A DNA stretch of 5,544 nt from an uncultured Clostridia bacterium (GTDB lineage Bacteria > Bacillota > Clostridia > Oscillospirales > Oscillospiraceae). How positions within the stretch are numbered: the stretch's first letter is position 1; every line of letters begins with the position of its first letter. The notes beneath the pieces were generated by a model, which had not been told where the DNA came from, ran no database searches, and saw nothing but the letters and a program-made list of their open reading frames with translations. Position numbers and translations under genes: made by a program. The stretch is from positions 1-5,544 of the forward strand of contig CAMVOG010000164.1 of the NCBI GenBank assembly GCA_947169005.1. Direction: 5' to 3'. Shown one piece after another: positions 1 to 5,544 of this stretch.

Positions 1-1552
1 CGCCGATGGCGACGGAGACGCCGCCAGCGCCGAAGTCGTTGCAGCGCTTGATCATGCGACTGACCTCCGGGTCCCGGAAAAGGCGCTGGAGCTTGCGTTC
101 CTCGGGGGCGTTGCCCTTCTGCACCTCGGCGGCGCACTCGGAGAGAGAGCTGAGATCATGGGTCTTGGAGGAGCCGGTGGCGCCGCCGCAGCCGTCGCGG
201 CCCGTGCGTCCGCCCAGGAGGATCACCACGTCCCCGGGCTGGGGCTCCTCACGGAGCACGTTCCTGAAGGGCACCGCGCCCACCACGGCGCCCACCTCCA
301 GGCGCTTGGCCACGTAATCAGGGTGATAAGGCTCCGTCACCTGGCCCGTGGCGAGGCCGATCTGGTTGCCGTAGGAGCTGTAGCCCGCGGCGGCGGTGGT
401 GGTCAGCTTGCGCTGGGGCAGCTTGCCGGGCAGCGTCTCGGAGACGGGGACCGTGGGGTCCGCCGCGCCGGTGACGCGCATGGCCTGGTAAACGTAGGCG
501 CGTCCGGAGAGGGGGTCCCGGATGCAGCCGCCGATGCAGGTGGCCGCGCCGCCGAAGGGCTCGATCTCCGTGGGGTGGTTGTGGGTCTCGTTCTTGAAAA
601 GCAGCAGCCAGTCCTCGGTCTTGCCGTCGATTTTGGCGTCCACATGGATGCTGCAGGCGTTGATCTCGTCGGAAACGTCCAGCTCCTTGAGGCCGCCGCG
701 CTTTTTCAGCGTTTTGGCCCCGATGGTGGCCACGTCCATGAGGGTGACGGGCCGGGTCTCGGCCTTTTCGCCGTAGACCTCCCGGCGGGCGGCGAGATAC
801 TCCTCGTAAGCGGCCCGGACCTCCCCGTCCTCGATGGCGGCCTCGGTGATCCGGGTGCCGAAGGTGGTATGGCGGCAGTGGTCGGACCAATAGGTATCGA
901 TCACCTTCAGCTCCGTCACCGTGGGGTCCCGCTTCTCCTCGTCCCGGAAATAGCGCTGCATGAAGCGCAAATCGTCCAGGTCCATGGCCAGGGAATACTC
1001 GTCGATCAGCCCGGAAAGGGCCTCGTCCCCCAGGCCAATGAAGCCCGCCACGGACTTCACGGGCTCCGCCTCCGGATAGTGTACCGCCAGGGTCTCCGGC
1101 TTCGTGAGGGCGGCCTCCCGGGAATCCACGGGGTTGATGAGATAGGCGCGGATGGCAGCCTTGTCCGCCTCCGTCAAGGGGCCGGTGAAGGCATAGAGCT
1201 TCGCGTAGGCCACCCGGGGGCGCTCCCCATGCTCCAGCATCTGGATGCACTGGGCCGCGGAATCCGCCCGCTGGTCGTACTGGCCGGGCAGAGCCTCCGT
1301 CGCCAGCAGCCAGCAGTCCGCAGGCAACTCGGGCAGGGACTCGTCCCACACGTCGTCACAGGGCGGCTCGGAAAAGACCGTCACCTTGGCGCGGGCATAA
1401 AGCTCCGGACTGACGCCCTCCACGTCGTAGCGGTTATAGATCGTCAAGCCCTCGGCGGCCTCGATCCGCAGATTGCCGCGGATGTCCCGCAGCGCCGCGG
1501 CAGCCTCCACGGCGTAATCGGTTTTCTTGGCGGTAAAGCATCTGTATACCAA
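1..1552 (-). CDS. purL: Phosphoribosylformylglycinamidine synthase, long one-piece form (5' part, runs off window)
   Basis: This is the cytoplasmic enzyme for the fourth step of de novo purine synthesis: FGAR, glutamine and ATP give FGAM, glutamate, ADP and phosphate. The window holds the first 517 residues of a protein that is usually about 1,200-1,300 residues in this form. Residues 1-80 look like the PurS-like N-terminal domain. The family signature DTYWSDHCRHTTF is at 219-231, ETHNHP followed by TEIEPFGGAA at 322-337, and the glycine-rich GGRTGRDGCGGATGSS at about 447-462. The reading ends within CNDFGAGGVSVAIG. The C-terminal synthetase half and the glutamine amidotransferase domain lie beyond base 1. 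The frame is unbroken. I chose TTG at 1552-1550 because a GGAGG lies 8 nt upstream and the product then begins MVYRCF, like other long PurL proteins. An in-frame ATG at 1567-1565 would sit on that ribosome binding site. Confidence 0.95.
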   Translation of the reverse strand, partial: MVYRCFTAKKTDYAVEAAAALRDIRGNLRIEAAEGLTIYNRYDVEGVSPELYARAKVTVFSEPPCDDVWDESLPELPADCWLLATEALPGQYDQRADSAAQCIQMLEHGERPRVAYAKLYAFTGPLTEADKAAIRAYLINPVDSREAALTKPETLAVHYPEAEPVKSVAGFIGLGDEALSGLIDEYSLAMDLDDLRFMQRYFRDEEKRDPTVTELKVIDTYWSDHCRHTTFGTRITEAAIEDGEVRAAYEEYLAARREVYGEKAETRPVTLMDVATIGAKTLKKRGGLKELDVSDEINACSIHVDAKIDGKTEDWLLLFKNETHNHPTEIEPFGGAATCIGGCIRDPLSGRAYVYQAMRVTGAADPTVPVSETLPGKLPQRKLTTTAAAGYSSYGNQIGLATGQVTEPYHPDYVAKRLEVGAVVGAVPFRNVLREEPQPGDVVILLGGRTGRDGCGGATGSSKTHDLSSLSECAAEVQKGNAPEERKLQRLFRDPEVSRMIKRCNDFGAGGVSVAIG

Positions 1553-1560
1553 AGCAGACC

Positions 1561-1565
1561 CCTCC
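1561..1565 (-). promoter_or_regulatory. Shine-Dalgarno site of purL
   Basis: The minus strand reads GGAGG, extended to GGAGGGG, 8 nt before a TTG codon at 1552-1550. The only other nearby start, ATG at 1567-1565, overlaps the first G of this site and has only a weak GAAG ahead of it. The site therefore favours the TTG start. Confidence 0.7.
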
Positions 1566-1567
1566 AT

Positions 1568-1620
1568 TTTTTATCTTCAGAAATCAGTACTTAGGAAGTA
1601 GTACTCAGAACGCGTATAGT
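1568..1620. other. AT-rich spacer between the SdpI-family gene and purL, with an AGTACT pair
   Basis: This 53-bp spacer is clearly richer in A and T than the flanking genes. It contains AGTACT twice, at 1586-1591 and 1600-1605. Each copy is itself a palindrome, so the pair could fold as a 6-bp stem with an 8-nt loop, or serve as a paired binding site. The base run after the stem on the minus strand (GATTTCTG) is not a T tract, so it is at best a poor terminator. I see no purine riboswitch and no clear -35/-10 pair, although a lone TATACG near 1612-1617 resembles a -10 element. Confidence 0.35.
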
Positions 1621-1983
1621 TCAGTCGCCGAATTTCTTTTTCAGCGCGGATTCGGTGAAAAAAGCGGGAACGAGCATGGGAACGCACTGGCAGACGCAGA
1701 CGAGCCCGCCGACGATCCCCACCGTGCCTGCGTCTCCATGCAGGACAAAAAGCAGAGGGATCACAGAAAGGGGCAGGAGAACCAGCCCGACGAGAAACCA
1801 CAGTCTGCCGAAATGCCGATGGGCGAAATCCCAGCTTTCTGCGCTGCGCATGGATCGGATGGTGCGATATCCAAAGGCTTCATTGATCTTCTCGGGCGGT
1901 TTGCGGGCAAAACGGCGGCCAAACACGATCATTGCAAGGGGGATCAGCAGATCCATTACCAGCATAAACAGCCAAAAAACCAT
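1621..1983 (-). CDS. Small SdpI/YhfL-family membrane protein
   Basis: A 120-residue integral membrane protein with three likely helices at about 2-21, 60-81 and 87-108. Between helices 1 and 2 is the soluble signature of the SdpI/YhfL family: PPEKIN at 29-34, FGYRT at 37-41, SM at 44-45, and WDFAH at 51-55. In Bacillus subtilis SdpI protects against the SDP toxin and signals its presence, but most short single-domain relatives have no known role, so immunity is not claimed here. The start is the ATG at 1983-1981, which has GGAGG 7 nt upstream. A longer reading from an ATG at 2019 would add 12 polar residues, and that extension contains this ribosome binding site. The tail is basic (LKKKFGD). 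GC is about 56% by hand count over 1621-1980, lower than counted stretches of purL (63-78%), which may mean later acquisition. No toxin gene is visible nearby. Confidence 0.82.
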   Translation of the reverse strand: MVFWLFMLVMDLLIPLAMIVFGRRFARKPPEKINEAFGYRTIRSMRSAESWDFAHRHFGRLWFLVGLVLLPLSVIPLLFVLHGDAGTVGIVGGLVCVCQCVPMLVPAFFTESALKKKFGD

Positions 1984-1990
1984 GCACAGC

Positions 1991-1995
1991 CCTCC
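1991..1995 (-). promoter_or_regulatory. Shine-Dalgarno site that fixes the SdpI-family start
   Basis: The minus strand reads GGAGG followed by a 7-nt spacer and ATG at 1983-1981. This decides for the 120-residue product over a 132-residue reading that starts upstream of the site. Confidence 0.75.
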
Positions 1996-2036
1996 GTTCA
2001 ACAGGGTATTGATCCGCATAAGAGCAAACCACGCGC

Positions 2037-2065
2037 AAAGATCCTTCGCTTCGCTCAGGATGACA
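2037..2065. repeat. Dispersed extragenic repeat of the 'CCTGAGCGAAGCGAAGG' type
   Basis: On the minus strand this stretch reads TGTCATCCTGAGCGAAGC, then GAAGGATCTTT. The ends ATCCT and AGGAT can pair, giving an imperfect hairpin. From memory, near-identical segments are scattered between genes in many unrelated bacterial genomes, and I could not check copy number here. It sits between the lipoprotein stop and the SdpI-family start. The flank lacks a T tract, so it is not a convincing intrinsic terminator. Confidence 0.6.
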
Positions 2066-2070
2066 ATAAC

Positions 2071-2112
2071 TTATCTCTTATCTCTTATCTCTTATCTTTT
2101 ATCTTTTATTTC
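2071..2112. repeat. Heptamer tandem repeat, six units, overlapping the lipoprotein stop codon
   Basis: The plus strand has six consecutive 7-bp units: TTATCTC three times, TTATCTT twice and TTATTTC once. On the minus strand each unit carries TAA, spaced 7 nt apart with first bases at 2108, 2101, 2094, 2087, 2080 and 2073. The first of these is the stop codon of the lipoprotein gene, and the last unit also covers the codon before the stop. Because 7 is not a multiple of 3, successive units close all three frames. Short tandem repeats of this kind commonly change unit number by slippage. Confidence 0.85.
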
Positions 2113-3689
2113 AGGTTGACCGTCCAATTCTCGATATGGTTAAAGATATCGTGGGGCGCGGGGCTCATGCCCGTGACGGTCTCGCGGTGGGTGGTGATGG
2201 TCCGGCGGGCGAAGAGCAGGGAGAAGATGGGCAGCTCCTCCGCGATATAGGAATAAAGGGAGGCCGCCGCGTCGGGCTTGTCCTCCGCCCGGGCGTGGTT
2301 GAAGCTGTCGATGCGGTTCTGCAGCTCCGGGTCATAAACGCAGTAATTCGCGCTGCCCTCCAGCCCCAGGAGCGCATTGAGGTCAAAATCCGCCGTCAGA
2401 CGAATTTCACCCAGAAACAGATCGTAATTGCGGTTTTCCAGGGCGCTGAGATAGTCCTCCCAGGCCAGCTCCCGCACGCGGATACGGAAGCCCGCCTCGG
2501 CAAGCTGGGCCTGGATGGCGTGGGCCAGCTCCGTTTTGACGGGGTTTTCCTTGTTCACCACCAGGCGCAGATAAATGGAATCCACGGCGGCGATGTTGCC
2601 GTTGATATAATCCAGCCAGCCGTCCCCGTCATAGTCCTCCACCTGGTAGAGGATGCGGGCAGCCTCCAGGTCCGCCGGGCGGATGGTGAAGGGATCGTAG
2701 TCCGCGGAGTAGAAAGAGGCGGCGGGGTGCAGAGGCAGCGTAACGGGAACGCCCCCGGTGACCTCCTCGCAATAGCGGCCGCGGTCCAGGGCGGAGGAAA
2801 GGACGACTCGGCGGTTTCGCTCCGCCAGAAAGGGCGCGTCCCGGTTGACCCCCAGGAAGAAGAATAGGGTCTCGTCCTGGTAGCGGGTCTCCGTATTGCC
2901 GTAAAACTCCAGATGATTCATCTCCGCCCGGGAGGAGACCGCCAGGTCCACCACGCCCGCGTCAAAGGCGGAGATCAGCTCGCTCCCCTCGACGTTCTGG
3001 AGATAGATGCGGTCCATGGGCAGCTCCGACGCTCCGTGCCAGCGGTCAAAGGCACGGAGGAAGACCGCGCCGCCGCCCTCGGCATAGGTATAGGGGCCCG
3101 TACCAACCGGGTCCACGTCCCGCCCGCCGTTTTGCAGGACAGGCACGTCCAGCAGCAGGGGCAGATTCTGATTCACCCGGTCCAGCTCAATGAAAAGCAC
3201 GCCCTCCAGCACATAGGCGGCCAGCACATGCCGCAGGCGGGAGGCGTAGGCCGCGCTTTCCCGGGCCCTGTTCAGCGAGGCGGCCACGTCCTCGGGTGTG
3301 AGGCGGCTGCCGTTATGAAAGCGCACGTCCTCCCGGACACGGAAGTGAAAGACCTTGCCGTCCTCCGTATCCCAGCTCTCGCAGAGCAGCGGCTCCGCCT
3401 CGAAGCTCTCCGTCACGCGGAAGAGGCCCTCGTAGAGCAGAGGGTACAGCCAGTCGTTGCCTGCCGCGTCGCCGAAGGGATCAAAGCCCGCCGCAGGGTC
3501 ATAGGCCAGGGTAAAGAGCGTATCCGCATAGCCGGAGGCGGCGGGAGCGACGGCCTCCGGGGCGGGGGGCTCTTCCCCCTCCCCCGCCGTTTCCGAGGGC
3601 GGCTCCGGGGCGGCCGGCGAAGGGGCGCAGGCGGTAAGCAGCAGAGAGAGCGCCAGAAGGAGCGATAGGACGGATATGGACTTTTTCAG
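2106..3689 (-). CDS. Family-5 extracellular solute-binding lipoprotein (peptide-type ABC transporter), CTG start
   Basis: A 527-residue surface lipoprotein that probably delivers peptides or a similar solute to an ABC importer. Residues 1-20 form a lipoprotein signal peptide (basic MKKS, a leucine-rich core, then lipobox LTAC with Cys21 as lipidation site). Residues 22-53 are a Pro/Ala/Glu-rich linker. The binding domain follows, with typical family-5 features: LLYEGLF at about 81-87, FRVREDVRFHNG at 116-127, LTPEDVAASLNRA at 130-142, VGTGPYTY at 195-202 and the acidic loop DYDGDGWLDY at 352-361. The frame is open without a break up to the pgeF stop, and no ATG, GTG or TTG fits the signal peptide. 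CTG at 3689-3687, 7 nt after GGAGG, does. Starting at the GTG at 3416 would lose the signal and the first 91 residues. No permease or ATPase gene adjoins it, so the ligand is unknown. Confidence 0.88.
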   Translation of the reverse strand: MKKSISVLSLLLALSLLLTACAPSPAAPEPPSETAGEGEEPPAPEAVAPAASGYADTLFTLAYDPAAGFDPFGDAAGNDWLYPLLYEGLFRVTESFEAEPLLCESWDTEDGKVFHFRVREDVRFHNGSRLTPEDVAASLNRARESAAYASRLRHVLAAYVLEGVLFIELDRVNQNLPLLLDVPVLQNGGRDVDPVGTGPYTYAEGGGAVFLRAFDRWHGASELPMDRIYLQNVEGSELISAFDAGVVDLAVSSRAEMNHLEFYGNTETRYQDETLFFFLGVNRDAPFLAERNRRVVLSSALDRGRYCEEVTGGVPVTLPLHPAASFYSADYDPFTIRPADLEAARILYQVEDYDGDGWLDYINGNIAAVDSIYLRLVVNKENPVKTELAHAIQAQLAEAGFRIRVRELAWEDYLSALENRNYDLFLGEIRLTADFDLNALLGLEGSANYCVYDPELQNRIDSFNHARAEDKPDAAASLYSYIAEELPIFSLLFARRTITTHRETVTGMSPAPHDIFNHIENWTVNLK

Positions 3690-3696
3690 CGTTCTC

Positions 3697-3701
3697 CCTC
3701 C
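3697..3701 (-). promoter_or_regulatory. Shine-Dalgarno site pointing to a CTG start
   Basis: The minus strand reads AAGGGAGGG (3704-3696), with GGAGG 7 nt before CTG at 3689-3687. The spacing equals that of the SdpI-family gene and is within one base of purL. No standard start codon lies in any suitable position behind it. Confidence 0.75.
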
Positions 3702-3706
3702 CTTGC

Positions 3707-3725
3707 GGGCGGCAGATTGCCGCCC
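3707..3725. repeat. 19-bp perfect palindrome between pgeF and the lipoprotein gene
   Basis: The arms GGGCGGCA (3707-3714) and TGCCGCCC (3718-3725) pair perfectly around a 3-nt loop. On the minus strand the wider segment reads TGTAGGGGCGGCAATC, then TGCCGCCCGC. The TAG in it is the stop codon of pgeF, and the far end touches the Shine-Dalgarno of the lipoprotein gene. The layout TGTAGGGGCG, variable core, CGCCCGC resembles short dispersed palindromes I recall from Clostridia genomes, which I cannot check here. No T tract follows, so it is not a standard terminator. As RNA it could slow 3' decay or hinder ribosome access to the next gene. Confidence 0.7.
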
Positions 3726-4544
3726 CTACAGTTTCATCATAATGACCGCGGCCTGGACGCCGCGCTGTCCGTTGGTGGCCCGATGGGACCAGTATTTTTC
3801 ATGTTGGCAGCGGGTGCAGTCCGGGCAGACGGCGATATGCTCCGGCGCAAGCCCCGCCCGCAGCAGCAGGGCGCGGTTGACGCCCTTCAGGTCCACATGA
3901 AACTTGCCGTTTCCGTCGTCCCGGATGAAATCCCCGGCGTTCTCCAGGCCCAGGGCCCGTACCGCCTCCGGGACCTCGGGCCCCGTCTCGAAGCAGCAGA
4001 AGCCGATGCCGGGTCCGATGGCGGCCCGTACGTCCCGGGGCTCCGCGCCGTACTCCCGCTCCAGAGCGGCCACGGCCTTGCCCACGATATCCGCCACGGT
4101 GCCCCGCCAGCCCGCGTGAACGGCGCCCACGGCCCCCGCGCCGGGGGCGGACAGCAGGATGGGGATGCAGTCCGCGATAAAGGTGAAGAGGGCCAGGCCC
4201 TTTTCGTTGGTGACAAGGCCGTCCGCCTCATAGGGAACGGGGGCGGAAAGCGGATCCCGGGCGTCCGCCGCCGTGACGGGGCGCACCGCGTCCTTATGCA
4301 CCTGGCGGGTAAAGACCAGGCGGGCGGGGTCCAGCTGCAGGGCCGCGGAAAGGCGGCGATAGTTCTCCTCCACCCGCCCGGGCTCGTCGCCCCGGGTGAA
4401 GCCCAGGTTCAGCGAGGACCAGATCCCCTCGCTGACGCCGCCGGAGCGGTTGGTAAAGGCGTGGACCAAGCCGGGCAGGGCGCTGAGATTCTCCGCCTCC
4501 GCCCAGCTCAGTTCCCCGCGCTGTTTCTCAATAAATCCGTTCAT
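3726..4544 (-). CDS. pgeF: Purine nucleoside phosphorylase / multicopper polyphenol oxidase family protein (YfiH/PgeF)
   Basis: A 272-residue cytoplasmic protein of the family once called laccase-domain or DUF152, of normal length. Members cleave purine nucleosides with phosphate and can deaminate adenosine. In Escherichia coli the protein edits cell-wall precursors by removing L-serine wrongly placed on UDP-MurNAc. The three zinc-binding catalytic residues are visible: His83 in FTRQVH (78-83), Cys126 in IADCIPILL (123-131), and His143 in AVHAGWRGT (141-149). Other family features are FTNRSGGVSEG at 30-40, YEADGLVTN at 105-113, AAIGPGIGFCCFE at 174-186, and the C-terminal CPDCTRC with WSHR at 252-255. 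The ATG shares its A with the last base of the secA TGA (TGATG), so the two are probably translationally coupled; no strong separate ribosome binding site is seen. The TAG stop falls within the edge of a palindromic repeat. Assignment to the family is firm, the physiological substrate is not. Confidence 0.93.
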   Translation of the reverse strand: MNGFIEKQRGELSWAEAENLSALPGLVHAFTNRSGGVSEGIWSSLNLGFTRGDEPGRVEENYRRLSAALQLDPARLVFTRQVHKDAVRPVTAADARDPLSAPVPYEADGLVTNEKGLALFTFIADCIPILLSAPGAGAVGAVHAGWRGTVADIVGKAVAALEREYGAEPRDVRAAIGPGIGFCCFETGPEVPEAVRALGLENAGDFIRDDGNGKFHVDLKGVNRALLLRAGLAPEHIAVCPDCTRCQHEKYWSHRATNGQRGVQAAVIMMKL

Positions 4545-5544
4545 CAGGCATCCCGCCCATGGCAGTATTTATACTTTTTGCCGCTGCCACAGGGGCAGGG
4601 CTCGTTGCGCCCGATCTTGTTCTTCACGCGCAGGGGCTGCTTTTTCACGGTATCGTCGCCGCCGGCGTTCATGGCCATCTGGCGGTTGGTCTCCTTGCGT
4701 TCCAACTGCTCGGGCTTACGGATCTCGGCGGTCAACACCCGGCGGACCACCTCGTCCTTGATGCCGTTGACCATGGCCTCGAACATTTCGCTGCCCTCGC
4801 GCTTGTATTCGTCGATGGGCTTCACCTGGGCGTAGCCCCGGAGCCCGATGCCCCGGCGCAGCTCCGCCATGGCGTCGATATGGTCCATCCAGTACTCGTC
4901 CACCACCCGCAGGAGGATAACGCGCTCGAATTCCCGCATGAGGGGGGTCTCGGTGCCGGGGATGAGGCCGAAGCGCTCCTCTTTCTCCTTATAATAGGCG
5001 ATGGCCTTCTCGCTGAGGACCTCGGTGAGATATTCGGTGGTATACTGATCCAGCTCCTGCTGGCTGGGGTTGATCTCCCCGGGCTTGAGGAAGAGCTTTT
5101 CAAAGGGCAGCAGGGCCTTCTGCAGCTCAAAGAGATCGGAAACATAGCCCTGGGGGCCCACCTCCGTGACGACCTCCTGGCCGACGACGGAGCGGATCAT
5201 GCCCTGGATATACTCGCTGATGTCCTCCCCGTCCAGCACCTTCTTGCGCTCGCCGTAGATGATCTCACGCTGCTGATTCATCACGTCGTCGTACTCAATG
5301 GTGTTCTTGCGGATCTGGAAGTTGCGGCTTTCCACCCGCTTCTGGGCCTGCTCGATGGAGTTGGAGAGGATCTTCCGGTCAATGGGCGTATCCTCGTCCA
5401 CGCCCAGGGTCTCCATGATGCCCTGCATCCGCTCCGCTCCGAACAGGCGCATGATATCGTCCGTCATGGCGATGTAGAAGCGGCTTTCGCCGGGGTCGCC
5501 CTGACGACCTGAACGGCCGCGGAGCTGGTTGTCGATACGGCGGC
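4544..5544 (-). CDS. secA: Preprotein translocase ATPase SecA (3' part, begins outside the window)
   Basis: SecA is the motor that drives unfolded preproteins through the SecYEG channel at the membrane. The last 332 residues are present, open to the window edge. They start in RRIDNQ and the helicase motif QLRGRSGRQGD (visible residues 6-16), which contains the arginines that contact ATP at the domain interface. The helical scaffold and wing region follows, with AQKRVESRNFQIRKN, EYDDVMNQQREIIYGER, YWMDHIDAMAELRRGIGLRG and YAQVKPIDEYKREG in the usual order. A basic linker ends in the zinc-binding tail EPCPCGSGKKYKYCHG, with ligands Cys316, Cys318, Cys327 and His328 of the visible part. That tail normally binds SecB or ribosome and phospholipid. 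An internal ATG at 5467 is not the start, since clear SecA sequence continues upstream. The stop overlaps the pgeF start by one base. Confidence 0.98.
   Translation of the reverse strand, partial: RRIDNQLRGRSGRQGDPGESRFYIAMTDDIMRLFGAERMQGIMETLGVDEDTPIDRKILSNSIEQAQKRVESRNFQIRKNTIEYDDVMNQQREIIYGERKKVLDGEDISEYIQGMIRSVVGQEVVTEVGPQGYVSDLFELQKALLPFEKLFLKPGEINPSQQELDQYTTEYLTEVLSEKAIAYYKEKEERFGLIPGTETPLMREFERVILLRVVDEYWMDHIDAMAELRRGIGLRGYAQVKPIDEYKREGSEMFEAMVNGIKDEVVRRVLTAEIRKPEQLERKETNRQMAMNAGGDDTVKKQPLRVKNKIGRNEPCPCGSGKKYKYCHGRDA

Noticed and set aside
318..1349. Minus-strand open frame of 343 codons inside purL
   Set aside because: It is a different frame of the same strand; the true PurL frame carries all the family motifs without a break. 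Its product is Gly/Pro/Arg-rich noise.
1571..1577. A further TTATCTT unit upstream of purL, like those of the tandem repeat
   Set aside because: A single 7-bp match in an AT-rich spacer is expected by chance.
158..1594. Long plus-strand open frame of 478 codons opposite purL
   Set aside because: It is antisense to a clear PurL reading, is a low-complexity Gly/Val/Leu/His-rich product typical of the shadow of a GC-rich gene, and matches no family I know.
1586..1605. AGTACT pair as an intrinsic terminator
   Set aside because: The stem is short and AT-rich and no T tract follows on the minus strand.
1981..2019. Upstream ATG at 2019 as the start of the SdpI-family protein
   Set aside because: The extra 12 codons contain the GGAGG that serves the ATG at 1983, and they put polar residues ahead of the first helix.
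2061..2066. TTGTCA on the minus strand as a -35 box for the SdpI-family gene
   Set aside because: No acceptable -10 box lies 16-18 bp downstream, and the hexamer is part of the dispersed repeat.
2136..2867. Plus-strand open frames opposite the lipoprotein gene
   Set aside because: They are antisense to a strong family-5 binding protein and show shadow composition.
3717..4835. Plus-strand open frame of 372 codons opposite pgeF and the end of secA
   Set aside because: It crosses two well-supported genes in antisense and has no family features.
4559..5512. Plus-strand open frame of 317 codons opposite secA
   Set aside because: Antisense shadow of SecA, rich in Leu/Val/His/Asp, with no recognisable domain.

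Overview
The window is a piece of ordinary bacterial chromosome. All five recognisable genes lie on the minus strand, and in transcription order (right to left) they are secA (3' part), pgeF, an extracytoplasmic solute-binding lipoprotein, a small SdpI-family membrane protein, and purL (5' part). The high GC content, the strong GGAGG ribosome binding sites, the one-piece long form of PurL and the style of the dispersed intergenic repeats suggest a high-GC gut-type Clostridia, such as an Oscillospiraceae relative. That placement is an inference from gene style, not from a search.

Region by region. 5544-4544 holds the C-terminal third of SecA, ending in its zinc-binding tail. Its TGA stop shares one base with the ATG of pgeF (4544-3726). 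A 19-bp palindrome lies immediately after the pgeF stop and fills the space up to the Shine-Dalgarno of the next gene. That gene (3689-2106) is a family-5 (peptide-type) solute-binding lipoprotein whose only plausible start is a CTG codon. The next 122 bp carry a heptamer tandem repeat that overlaps the lipoprotein stop and a palindrome-like dispersed repeat. A lower-GC gene (1983-1621) for a three-helix SdpI-family protein follows. A 53-bp AT-rich spacer leads to purL, which starts at a TTG (1552) and leaves the window at base 1.

The genes do not form one pathway. SecA and the lipoprotein are linked only in that the latter is secreted through Sec; PgeF acts in nucleoside clean-up and cell-wall precursor editing; PurL is a central purine enzyme. 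No permease or ATPase for the binding protein is present. No convincing promoter, riboswitch, terminator, tRNA, CRISPR array or insertion sequence was found. I see no new multi-gene system here. The best second looks are the CTG start codon, the frame-closing heptamer repeat, and the insertion-like setting of the SdpI gene.
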